In this document: piece by piece, positions 1 through 5,416 of the stretch
How positions within the stretch are numbered: the first letter of the stretch is position 1
Layout: every line of letters begins with the position of its first letter
Assembly: GCA_947258465.1 (NCBI GenBank)
Contig: CAMYIQ010000196.1
Coordinates: 1 to 7,521 of the forward strand
Origin: an uncultured Erythrobacter sp.
Lineage (GTDB): Bacteria; Pseudomonadota; Alphaproteobacteria; Sphingomonadales; Sphingomonadaceae
DNA length: 7,521 bases
Reading direction: 5' to 3'
The notes under the pieces: model-generated
What the model was told of the DNA's origin: nothing
The model's input: only the letters and a program-made list of their open reading frames with translations
Databases searched by the model: none
Made by a program: the position numbers and the translations under genes

Positions 1-1
1 G

Positions 2-670
2 ACGCCGCCACTCAATCTGGTTGGGAATTTCGGCGGCGGCGGGATGTTCCTCGCCATGGGGGTTCTGGCCGCGCTGCAAGAACGCGAAAGGTCCGGCAAG
101 GGACAGGTGCTCGATGTCGCGATGATCGACGGAATCAGCGTCCTGATGACGCAATTGGCCGGCTGGATGCAGATGGGTCAGTGGTTCCCCGGCCGAGGGG
201 GAAACCTCCTCGATGGAAGCGCCTATTTCTACCGCTGTTATGAAACCGCCGATGACCGCCATATCGCGGTGGGCGCGCTGGAAAAACCGTTTCACGATGC
301 GTTCGTTGCGGGTCTCGGCTTGCAGCCGGAGGATTTCCCCGACCATCTGAACCCACGGCATTGGCCCGATCGTGCCGCCTCGATCGCGCCCATCGTCAAA
401 CGGCGATCGATGCGGGAATGGGAAACGCTGTTTGCCGATCGCGATGCCTGCGTAACACCCGTTCTCACGCTTCAAGAAGCGGCGACCAGCACGACGAATG
501 ACGTTCGCGGTTCGCTTATTTCTGGCAAGGTCGCTTTCCAGCCGCGTCCTGCACCGAGATTTTCTCGATCGCCAGTGCGGACACCCCCGGAAACGGTCGC
601 GGAGGCTGCGGATGCGCAGGCCGTTCTCGAACGGTGGGGCGTGGCCGGGACGGGGAACCCGCCCGACTAG
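2..670 (+). CDS. Alpha-methylacyl-CoA racemase-like CaiB/BaiF protein, C-terminal 222 residues (5' end outside window)
   Basis: Class III CoA-transferase/racemase fold. Family members epimerise 2-methylacyl-CoA thioesters or move CoA between acids in the cytoplasm. The frame is open from base 2, so the ATG at 44 is internal: the residues before it read PPLNLVGNFGGGG, the standard motif at this point in racemases. Later landmarks are RSGKGQVLDVAM, NLLDGSAYFY, YETADDRHIAVGALE and DACVTPVLTLQEA, all typical of the racemase subgroup. The Glu of GALE sits 85 residues after the Asn of VGNFGGG, the same spacing as Asp152 to Glu237 in human AMACR. The catalytic Asp is therefore replaced by Asn (codon AAT, 26-28), while the Glu is kept. 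The catalytic His lies upstream of the window. The gene ends at TAG and converges on the NUDIX gene 19 bases away. The family is clear; activity as a racemase is doubtful because of the substitution. Confidence 0.9.
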   Translation, partial: TPPLNLVGNFGGGGMFLAMGVLAALQERERSGKGQVLDVAMIDGISVLMTQLAGWMQMGQWFPGRGGNLLDGSAYFYRCYETADDRHIAVGALEKPFHDAFVAGLGLQPEDFPDHLNPRHWPDRAASIAPIVKRRSMREWETLFADRDACVTPVLTLQEAATSTTNDVRGSLISGKVAFQPRPAPRFSRSPVRTPPETVAEAADAQAVLERWGVAGTGNPPD

Positions 671-689
671 AGGCTGAGAATGCCCCTCT

Positions 690-1472
690 TCAGCTACGCG
701 CGACCGTGGTCAGGGGTTCTGCCGTAACGGGATAGCCGAGATCTTCGCCGATCTCGAGCCAGGTCTTCCCGTCGCGTTCGCCCATATGGGGCGTGATCGT
801 GCGCACCGGGATAGCCTCGGCCTGCGCCTTGGCCTCGGCGAAGCTGTCGAACTGCGCGAGCCGCTCGAGATTGCGGCGGGTAGGGAAGATGATCTTGATG
901 TCGCCTTTCTCCGCCGCATCGAGCGCCCCTTGGGCACTGGTCCAGAAAAGGTGAGTGTTTTCCGAAAGATCAGCCTCGATCTCGACCGCGCCGGTGCCCA
1001 GATCGGCAAGGTAGAAACGCGTATCGTACACGCGTGGGATATTCTCGTTTTTCGGAAACCAGCGGGCGAAAGGCACGAGCTGGTCGAGGTCCAGCTCCCA
1101 GCCGAAATGATCGAGCACCGGCGAGAGTTCGCCGGTCTCCTGCAAGAACTTGCGGGCCGCCCGCGCCTTTGCAGCGTCGATCTCGCCGGATAGGCCGATG
1201 ACCAGCCCGGTTTCCTCAAGCGTTTCGCGTACGACGGCGACCTGGTGGGCGGCTTCTTCCGGGTCCAGCGGGCCGCCCATGGCGGCACCGAGATCGAAAT
1301 CGGCCGGATCCACCCGCCCACCGGGAAAGACGGCCATCCCCCCGGCAAAGACCATCTCGCGCGAACGGATGGTCATCAGGACCTGCGGCGGCCCGCCTTG
1401 CGGGGCATTGCGAAAGATGACCACGGTTGCTGCGGGGATGCCCTCGGCCCCGGTATCGCTTTGCTCACTCAT
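690..1472 (-). CDS. NUDIX hydrolase, NUDT19-like
   Basis: A 260-residue NUDIX protein, likely cytoplasmic, expected to cleave a nucleoside diphosphate linked to another group; NUDT7/NUDT19-type relatives act on CoA and acyl-CoA, which is only a suggestion here. FPGGRVDPAD lies at about residues 49-58 and the NUDIX helix RETLEETGL at 82-90, with Glu83, Glu86 and Glu87 as expected metal ligands. The upstream Glu of the box is one residue out of the canonical GX5EX7RE register. A roughly 50-residue insert, the WFPKNENIPRVYDTRFYLA segment (about 138-156) and the late FPTRRNLERLAQF segment fit the NUDT19-like architecture. I chose the ATG at 1472; a GTG two codons earlier (1478) is possible, and neither has a convincing Shine-Dalgarno. 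The gene appears monocistronic: it converges on the racemase-like gene, and the 401-base gap precedes it. Family assignment is firm, substrate unknown. Confidence 0.9.
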   Translation of the reverse strand: MSEQSDTGAEGIPAATVVIFRNAPQGGPPQVLMTIRSREMVFAGGMAVFPGGRVDPADFDLGAAMGGPLDPEEAAHQVAVVRETLEETGLVIGLSGEIDAAKARAARKFLQETGELSPVLDHFGWELDLDQLVPFARWFPKNENIPRVYDTRFYLADLGTGAVEIEADLSENTHLFWTSAQGALDAAEKGDIKIIFPTRRNLERLAQFDSFAEAKAQAEAIPVRTITPHMGERDGKTWLEIGEDLGYPVTAEPLTTVARS

Positions 1473-1543
1473 ATTCACGTAGTGGCCGGAGGCAGGCGCC
1501 TTGCCAAGCGGAAAGGCATCGCGACACTGTCGGCGTTCTTTAC

Positions 1544-1572
1544 ATTAAGCGATACGCCGAAAGGTCCGTTAA
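1544..1572 (-). promoter_or_regulatory. Candidate sigma-70-type promoter for the NUDIX gene
   Basis: Read on the minus strand, TTAACG (1572-1567) and CTTAAT (1549-1544) are separated by 17 bases. Each hexamer matches four of six consensus positions. A start near 1536 would leave a leader of about 60 bases before the ATG at 1472. The match is weak and rests on spacing and location only. Confidence 0.22.
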
Positions 1573-1609
1573 GCATGGAATTCCCGGGATTCGTCCGATT
1601 TCCCGATTT

Positions 1610-1626
1610 TTGGCACGCGCTGTGCA
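1610..1626 (+). promoter_or_regulatory. Candidate sigma-54 (RpoN) -24/-12 promoter
   Basis: TTGGCACG (1610-1617), four bases, then GTGCA (1622-1626) matches the sigma-54 pattern TTGGCACG-N4-TTGCA with one mismatch. The invariant GG (1612-1613) and GC (1624-1625) are exactly 10 bases apart, as required, and a short T-run precedes the site. A start about 12 bases after the GC falls near 1637, just before the first hairpin of the candidate small RNA. No + strand gene follows that could be its target. I cannot see whether this genome has rpoN or an activator site, and a single match of this quality can arise by chance. Confidence 0.33.
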
Positions 1627-1636
1627 TTCTATCGTA

Positions 1637-1750
1637 TGTCCCGTTCAGATCTTCAAACGGGGGTGTCAGCCCAAAGGTCTCCAAACCCGACACCCGAGAC
1701 GCATAAAGGCCCGCACGGTAGTTTCACCGTGCGGGCCTTACCCGTTTTAT
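1637..1750 (+). ncRNA. Candidate small RNA of about 105-115 nt
   Basis: Just downstream of the sigma-54-like site are three successive inverted repeats: CCGTT/AACGG (1641-1645/1656-1660, 10-base loop), GGGTGTC/GACACCC (1661-1667/1689-1695, 21-base loop), and the perfect 14-bp hairpin at 1706-1739, followed by a TTTT near 1747-1750. Promoter, structured body and terminator-like end in this order look like a small RNA gene. The first two stems are short enough to be accidental, the U-tract after the last stem is poor, and I recognise no known RNA family. A competing reading is that only the last hairpin matters, as the terminator of the grxD operon on the other strand. Confidence 0.28.
1706..1739. 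terminator. Perfect 14-bp hairpin, probable bidirectional transcription terminator
   Basis: AAGGCCCGCACGGT (1706-1719) pairs without mismatch with ACCGTGCGGGCCTT (1726-1739) across the six-base loop AGTTTC. The outer A/T pairs give a short U-run leaving the stem on either strand, a little better on the minus strand (UUUAU). Its most likely job is to end the zeta-bolA-grxD transcript about 135 bases after the grxD stop. It could equally end a + strand small RNA. Confidence 0.6.
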
Positions 1751-1873
1751 GGGGTTCATGGCGAAGGGTTCGAAGGGGGCAGAGGCGAGGCGTGCCGCCA
1801 CCCATAGGACCCTGCGAAGCCAAATTACCCAACATCGCCCGGGATCGATAGCCGCCGCGCGGGGCGGGAATGA

Positions 1874-2203
1874 TCAGGACGCTTTGGCGACCTGCTTATC
1901 GTCCATCATCTGCTGAAGCTCGCCGGCTTCGAACATTTCCATCATGATGTCGCTACCGCCGACAAATTCGCCCTTCACATAGAGCTGGGGAATGGTCGGC
2001 CAGTCCGAATAGGTCTTGATGCCCTGGCGGATTTCCATGTCCTGGAGGACATCGACACTGTCATAGGCGACACCGCAATGGTCGAGAATCGCTACCGCAC
2101 GGCTCGAAAAGCCGCATTGCGGAAACAGTGGGGTGCCTTTCATGAAGAGGACGACATCTTTGCCGCCGACGATATCGGCGATGCGCTGGTTGGTGTCGGA
2201 CAT
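1874..2203 (-). CDS. grxD: Grx4-family monothiol glutaredoxin (CGFS type)
   Basis: A 109-residue single-domain glutaredoxin of normal family length. CGFS proteins bind a bridging [2Fe-2S] cluster with glutathione, pass clusters to target proteins, and pair with BolA proteins in iron homeostasis in the cytoplasm; they are poor general reductases. Visible landmarks are Lys22 (in MKGTP), the active-site CGFS with Cys30, the WPTIPQLY segment (68-75) with the cis-Pro, and VGGSDI (81-86) for glutathione binding. Start: ATG at 2203, with AAGGA about 9 bases upstream. It is the last gene of the zeta-bolA-grxD operon, 38 bases after bolA. Placement next to BolA strongly supports a shared Fe-S role. 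All key residues are intact. Confidence 0.97.
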   Translation of the reverse strand: MSDTNQRIADIVGGKDVVLFMKGTPLFPQCGFSSRAVAILDHCGVAYDSVDVLQDMEIRQGIKTYSDWPTIPQLYVKGEFVGGSDIMMEMFEAGELQQMMDDKQVAKAS

Positions 2204-2241
2204 AGGGGTCCGTCCTTTATATTTGCTGTGATCTGTCGAAA

Positions 2242-2475
2242 TCAGGTGGGGGCTTGAGTCGTCAGTTGCAAGGCGTGCAGTTCGCCGCCCATTCGCCCAC
2301 CCAGTGCATCATAAACCAGCTTGTGCTGCTTGACTCGCGGCAGCCCCGCGAATTGCGGGGCGGTTACTTTCGCAGCCCAGTGGTCATTGTCGCCTGCCAA
2401 ATCCCGCATTTCCACGACCGCGCCCGGCAGCGCCTCTTCGATCAAGGTCACGATGTCGTCCGCAGCCATCGGCAT
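2242..2475 (-). CDS. BolA-family protein, partner of the monothiol glutaredoxin
   Basis: A 77-residue protein with the small BolA (KH-like) fold. BolA2-type members form heterodimers with CGFS glutaredoxins around a [2Fe-2S] cluster and act in cluster trafficking or iron sensing. The family pattern is visible: DHWAAKV (31-37), then RVKQHKLVYDAL (47-58) with the conserved His51 expected to serve as cluster ligand, then ELHALQLTT (65-73). There is no Cys, so cluster binding would use His plus the glutaredoxin Cys. I take the ATG at 2475; a second Met two codons in (2469) is possible. The start lies 4 bases after the zeta stop codon, so translation is probably coupled. grxD follows after 38 bases. 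Family is sure; a classical morphogene (BolA1) role is less likely than the BolA2-like role. Confidence 0.93.
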   Translation of the reverse strand: MPMAADDIVTLIEEALPGAVVEMRDLAGDNDHWAAKVTAPQFAGLPRVKQHKLVYDALGGRMGGELHALQLTTQAPT

Positions 2476-2479
2476 GATG

Positions 2480-2806
2480 TCAGTTCCGCTCGGTCATGAA
2501 CTGGCGGCGCGCTTCGATGGCGCATTCTTCCAGCTTCGTGCGGATGTCGGCTTCGCTTACATCGCATTCGGCAGCAGTGAGATCGCCCAGCAATTTGCGG
2601 ATCACGTCTTCATCGCCCGCTTCTTCGAAATCCGCCTGCACGACCGCCTTCTTGTAGGCGTCCGTTTCTTCCTGGGTCAGGCCCATCTTCCCGGCGGCCC
2701 ATTCACCGACCAAGCGATTGCGGCGGGCGGCGATCTTGAAGGCATTTTCCTCGTCGAAAGCGAACTTGGCTTCCTCGCCGCGCTCGCGATCCTTGAAATC
2801 GGTCAT
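2480..2806 (-). CDS. DUF1476 protein: ATPase inhibitor subunit zeta
   Basis: A 108-residue, charged, helical protein matching DUF1476, whose Paracoccus denitrificans member is the zeta inhibitor of the F1FO-ATP synthase. It binds F1 in the cytoplasm and blocks ATP hydrolysis. The N-terminus MTDFKDRERGEEAKF corresponds to the inhibitory segment. The middle carries ARRNRLVGEWAAGKMGL (about 28-44) and the motif QADFEEAGDEDV (about 58-69), both characteristic of the family. The ATG at 2806 is chosen over an in-frame start at 2914 because AGAGGA lies 5 bases upstream and the length then equals the family norm; the extra 36 residues look noncoding. First gene of an operon with bolA (4-base gap) and grxD. 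Inhibition strength varies across alphaproteobacteria, so activity here is inferred. Confidence 0.93.
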   Translation of the reverse strand: MTDFKDRERGEEAKFAFDEENAFKIAARRNRLVGEWAAGKMGLTQEETDAYKKAVVQADFEEAGDEDVIRKLLGDLTAAECDVSEADIRTKLEECAIEARRQFMTERN

Positions 2807-2811
2807 GTCAG

Positions 2812-2817
2812 TCCTCT
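2812..2817 (-). promoter_or_regulatory. Ribosome binding site of the zeta gene
   Basis: AGAGGA on the minus strand ends 5 bases before the ATG at 2806. It decides the start of the zeta gene against the longer frame that opens at 2914. Confidence 0.7.
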
Positions 2818-2840
2818 CGGGATGGAATCTTGCGAGGCGG

Positions 2841-2869
2841 GAATAGGCGCGGGCGGCGTGTGAAACAAG
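2841..2869 (-). promoter_or_regulatory. Candidate promoter of the zeta-bolA-grxD operon
   Basis: On the minus strand CTTGTT (2869-2864) and CTATTC (2846-2841) lie 17 bases apart, resembling the alphaproteobacterial CTTGAC-N17-CTATAT pattern. A start near 2833 would give a leader of about 27 bases containing the AGAGGA site. The 147-base gap it sits in is the only non-coding stretch between the two minus-strand operons. GANTC sites flank it at 2825-2829 and 2874-2878. Weak hexamers, so tentative. Confidence 0.33.
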
Positions 2870-2953
2870 AGATGAGTCCCCGCGATCGCGCGGCATGCTG
2901 CAATCGCGCGCCACGCGGACCGGATTTTCCCGCCGTCGCAGCAGCGGAAACCG

Positions 2954-3952
2954 CTATTCCATCGTGACGACGAGCTTGCCGATAGCGCCCCGGTTCTCCA
3001 GCTTCGCGATGGCTTCATGCGCGCGCTCGATCGGGTAGGTTTCGCTTACCAGCGGCTCGATCTTGCCGGCCTTCCACAGATCGAAGAGTTCCTCGATATT
3101 CGCCTGGTTGCGTTCGGGTTCGCGCGCAGTGAAGGCGCCCCAGAACACACCGCGAATGTCGCAGCTCTTCAACAAGGTCAGGTTGAGCGGCATCTTGGCG
3201 ATTCCCGCTGGAAAGCCGACGACGAGGAAGCGGCCTTCCCAGGCGATCGAACGCAGCGCGGGTTCGGAATAGTCGCCGCCAACGATGTCGTAGACGATAT
3301 CCGCGCCGTTCGGGCCGACCGCCGCCTTGAAGTCGCTCGCAAGCTGTTTGGAAGTGTCCTTGTCGAACGGGGCACGCGGGTAGATTACGACTTCGTCGGC
3401 ACCGGCCTTCCGGGCGACTTCGCCTTTCTCCTCGGTCGAGACGGCTGCAACGACGCGGCACCCATAAGCCTTGGCCAGTTCGACCGCCGACAGGCCGACT
3501 CCGCCTGCGGCACCCAGCACGAGTACGGTCTCGCCTTCCTTGATCTCGCCGCGATCCTTGAGCCCGTGAATGGTCGTGCCGTAGGTCATCAGCAGGGCGC
3601 TGGCCTTCACCAGATCGATCCCCTCGGGCACCTTGAACAGGCGCGCGGCTGCCACGGCGACCTTTTCCTGCAACCCGCCATTGCCGACGCCGCACATGAC
3701 CTTGTCGCCCACGGCGAAGCCTTCGACCCCTTCGCCCAGCGCTTCGATGGTGCCGGAAATCTCGCCTCCCGGCGCGAAGGGGCGGGGCGGCTTGAACTGA
3801 TACAGATCGCGAATGATCAGCGTGTCGGGAAAATTGATAGCGCAGGCCGCAACCTTGACCAGGACCTCGCCCTTGCCGGGTGTGGGTTCATCGATTTCCT
3901 CGACGACGAGGGTTTCGGGGCCACCGACTTCCTTCGAAAGGACTGCCTTCAC
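2954..3952 (-). CDS. NADPH:quinone oxidoreductase-like MDR-family protein (zinc-free)
   Basis: A 332-residue medium-chain dehydrogenase/reductase of the quinone oxidoreductase type, likely reducing quinones or reactive enones with NADPH in the cytoplasm. A GroES-like N-domain spans about 1-125 (AINFPDTLIIR at 38-48, PGGEISGTIEALGEG at 61-75). The Rossmann domain carries the dinucleotide loop GAAGGVG (147-153), followed by AVSTEEK, in place of the acidic residue of NAD-specific enzymes. No catalytic or structural zinc Cys cluster is present. The C-terminus EAIAKLENRGAIGKLVVTME is typical. Start: GTG at 3952, overlapping the leuD stop by four bases (GTGA), with AGGAGA 8 bases upstream; the frame upstream is an open shadow of leuD. 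Last gene of the leuC operon. The exact substrate cannot be told. Confidence 0.92.
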   Translation of the reverse strand: MKAVLSKEVGGPETLVVEEIDEPTPGKGEVLVKVAACAINFPDTLIIRDLYQFKPPRPFAPGGEISGTIEALGEGVEGFAVGDKVMCGVGNGGLQEKVAVAAARLFKVPEGIDLVKASALLMTYGTTIHGLKDRGEIKEGETVLVLGAAGGVGLSAVELAKAYGCRVVAAVSTEEKGEVARKAGADEVVIYPRAPFDKDTSKQLASDFKAAVGPNGADIVYDIVGGDYSEPALRSIAWEGRFLVVGFPAGIAKMPLNLTLLKSCDIRGVFWGAFTAREPERNQANIEELFDLWKAGKIEPLVSETYPIERAHEAIAKLENRGAIGKLVVTME

Positions 3953-4554
3953 GCTGCATCTCTCCTGCTTGGTTTGTCGAGCCAGGGCATGGCGCCCTCG
4001 CGCATTTGTTCGTGCTTGGTAATTGCGCTTTCGCTGCCAAGCGTCAGGCCGATCTCGTCGAGCCCTTCGAGCAGGCAGCGTTTGCGAAATGGATCGATCC
4101 GGAATTCGAACCGGTCCTGAAACGGTGTGGTAACGACCTGGTTTTCCAGATCGAGGGTGATCGGATGGTCCTTTGCCACTTCGAGCAACCGATCGACCTG
4201 CTCCTGCGGCAATTCGACGGCAAGGATGCCGTTCTTGAAGGCGTTGCCCGCAAAAATGTCGGAAAAGCTCGGCGCGATGACCGCGGTCAGACCCATATCG
4301 AGCATGGCCCAGGCCGCATGTTCGCGGCTCGACCCGCAACCGAAATTGTCGCCCGCGATAAGGATCGGCGCATGTGCGAAATCCTCCACGTCGAAGGGAT
4401 TGCCCGGCGTCGCCCGGATGGTTTCGAACGCACCCTTGCCCAGGCCTTCGCGGCTGACGGTCTTGAGCCAGTGCGCAGGAATGATCACGTCGGTATCGAT
4501 ATTCTTGAGGCCAAGCGGGATCGCGCGGCCTTCGATGGTCGAGACAGCTTTCAT
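3949..4554 (-). CDS. leuD: 3-isopropylmalate dehydratase small subunit
   Basis: A 201-residue small subunit of isopropylmalate isomerase, which with LeuC turns 2-isopropylmalate into 3-isopropylmalate in leucine synthesis. It supplies the swivelling domain that completes the active site. Landmarks: NIDTDVIIPAHWLKTV (18-33), GDNFGCGSSREHAAWAML (about 68-85) and FSDIFAGNAFKNGILAVELP (about 96-115), in the usual order and at normal length. The ATG at 4554 shares its A with the TAA stop of the upstream hydrolase gene (TAATG), so its translation probably depends on ribosomes finishing that gene. Its TGA overlaps the GTG of the quinone oxidoreductase. It is separated from leuC by two unrelated genes, which is odd because leuCD are usually adjacent. 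The protein itself looks intact. Confidence 0.97.
   Translation of the reverse strand: MKAVSTIEGRAIPLGLKNIDTDVIIPAHWLKTVSREGLGKGAFETIRATPGNPFDVEDFAHAPILIAGDNFGCGSSREHAAWAMLDMGLTAVIAPSFSDIFAGNAFKNGILAVELPQEQVDRLLEVAKDHPITLDLENQVVTTPFQDRFEFRIDPFRKRCLLEGLDEIGLTLGSESAITKHEQMREGAMPWLDKPSRRDAA
3961..3966 (-). promoter_or_regulatory. Ribosome binding site of the quinone oxidoreductase gene inside leuD
   Basis: AGGAGA on the minus strand, in the last codons of leuD, lies 8 bases before the GTG at 3952. It supports the GTG start and the GTGA overlap with the leuD stop over the much longer in-frame extension. Confidence 0.7.
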
Positions 4555-5390
4555 TATCTGGCGCTCTTGGGAAAGGTGGGTAGACGGCCAAGGTGACGCG
4601 GGTCGTGCTGGATCACCACGGTCGCATCGAGATTGTCGGCCATCTGGTCGAAGCGGTGAAACGATGCCAGCGTGTCCGCCCGGTCGGTATTGAACACAGG
4701 GACACCCTTGTTTTCGATCTGCTCTTCGAAATGGTAGAGATCGCCGGTGAGCATGAAGGTGCCCGATTGCGGCAGTTCGACCACAAGCGATTTGTGTCCC
4801 GGCGTATGGCCGTGCATCGCCACCATGCGCACGGAACCGTCGCCGAACACGTCGTGATCGGCGGCAATACGCGTCACTTTACCACTGGCACCGGCGGCAA
4901 GCCATGGGGCGAGCTGGGCACGGGTTGCTTCCATCTCGCCCGAAGCGACGGCCTCTGCATCGCCGCGCCCGATCAGCAGTTCCGCATCGGGAAATTCCGC
5001 GGCCTGGCCTATGTGATCGTCATGATAGTGGCTGATACCGATATAGGTGACATCGGCCGGGGCCACATCGATCTGGGCGAGTTGTTCCGCAATGGTCTTC
5101 TCGATGCTCAGCGTGAAGACCCACTGGGTCGCGCTGGTGCCTTTCAACGCAGCAGGCAGGCCGGCATCCCAAAGCAGATATCTGTCGCCATTTCGTATCA
5201 GGTAGCAGCTATCGGTCAGCGTGCGCGGCTCTCCATCGTAGAGATGCGTGTCGGAGAAGGGCGCCGCGTCGCTCAACTCGATCGTGCCGCAATCGAGCCG
5301 CCACATTTCGATATCGGCCGTTTCCTGAGCTGCGGCGGGCATGGCAAATCCCGCCAGCAATGCTGCCAGCAAAATTGATTTCGGCGACAT
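4554..5390 (-). CDS. Exported metallo-beta-lactamase-fold hydrolase, AHL-lactonase-like
   Basis: A 278-residue MBL-fold protein. An N-terminal signal peptide is evident: Lys4, a hydrophobic stretch 6-17 and PAAA before Gln22, so it likely acts in the periplasm. The metal site is complete: HYHDDH (His121, His123, Asp125, His126), His195 in HGHTPGH, Asp217 in TGDLYHF and His262 in IQHDP. This arrangement resembles bacterial N-acylhomoserine lactonase-like proteins, so a lactone or another ester is a plausible substrate; the family is broad and the assignment is not specific. Start: ATG at 5390, with GGAG 6 bases upstream; the longer frame to 5585 is a shadow of the small upstream gene. It lies 26 bases after that gene and overlaps leuD by one base. 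Why it sits between leuC and leuD is not clear. Confidence 0.9.
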   Translation of the reverse strand: MSPKSILLAALLAGFAMPAAAQETADIEMWRLDCGTIELSDAAPFSDTHLYDGEPRTLTDSCYLIRNGDRYLLWDAGLPAALKGTSATQWVFTLSIEKTIAEQLAQIDVAPADVTYIGISHYHDDHIGQAAEFPDAELLIGRGDAEAVASGEMEATRAQLAPWLAAGASGKVTRIAADHDVFGDGSVRMVAMHGHTPGHKSLVVELPQSGTFMLTGDLYHFEEQIENKGVPVFNTDRADTLASFHRFDQMADNLDATVVIQHDPRHLGRLPTFPKSAR

Positions 5391-5416
5391 GTTCCTCTCC
5401 CCCTTGACGTGCAAAC

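Larger units (their letters stand above)
1473..1873. other. 401-base intergenic gap with hairpins and candidate promoters, no supported protein gene
   Basis: This gap lies between the start of the NUDIX gene and the end of the glutaredoxin gene. It holds a candidate minus-strand promoter for NUDIX (1544-1572), a sigma-54-like site on the + strand (1610-1626), two modest hairpins (1641-1660 and 1661-1695), a perfect 14-bp hairpin (1706-1739), and a GC-rich 5-bp hairpin just after the glutaredoxin stop (1852-1867). Short open frames on both strands have no ribosome binding site, run through the strong hairpin or into grxD, and have low-complexity, Arg/Pro/Gly-rich translations. I do not call any of them. 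Confidence 0.7.

Noticed and set aside
673..694. Short hairpin GCTGA/TCAGC between the converging racemase-like and NUDIX genes
   Set aside because: Only five pairs with a bulge, no U-tract, and it includes the NUDIX stop codon; too weak to call a terminator.
1653..1835. 60-codon minus-strand frame downstream of grxD
   Set aside because: Spans the terminator-like hairpin, has no start signal and a low-complexity Pro/Cys/Arg-rich translation.
1636..1851. 71-codon + strand frame starting at the predicted start of the candidate small RNA
   Set aside because: It would be leaderless, reads straight through the perfect 14-bp hairpin, and its Arg/Pro-rich translation resembles no protein I know. 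Kept only as a competitor to the small RNA idea.
1758..1916. 52-codon + strand frame beginning MAKGSKGAEARR
   Set aside because: No ribosome binding site, and it runs into the antisense of grxD.
2881..2908. Palindrome CGCGATCGCG and a repeated ATCGCGCG in the zeta upstream gap
   Set aside because: Short CG-rich words of this kind are expected by chance at this base composition; no operator symmetry around a promoter box could be argued.
2807..2914. 36-residue N-terminal extension of the zeta protein
   Set aside because: The ATG at 2806 has a well-placed AGAGGA and gives the normal family length; the extension has no family similarity and covers the likely promoter.
3017..4120. Long + strand open frame (367 codons) opposite the quinone oxidoreductase and leuD genes
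   Set aside because: It is antisense to two well-supported genes with intact family motifs, lacks a recognisable domain, and arises from the third-position GC bias that removes stops in high-GC DNA.
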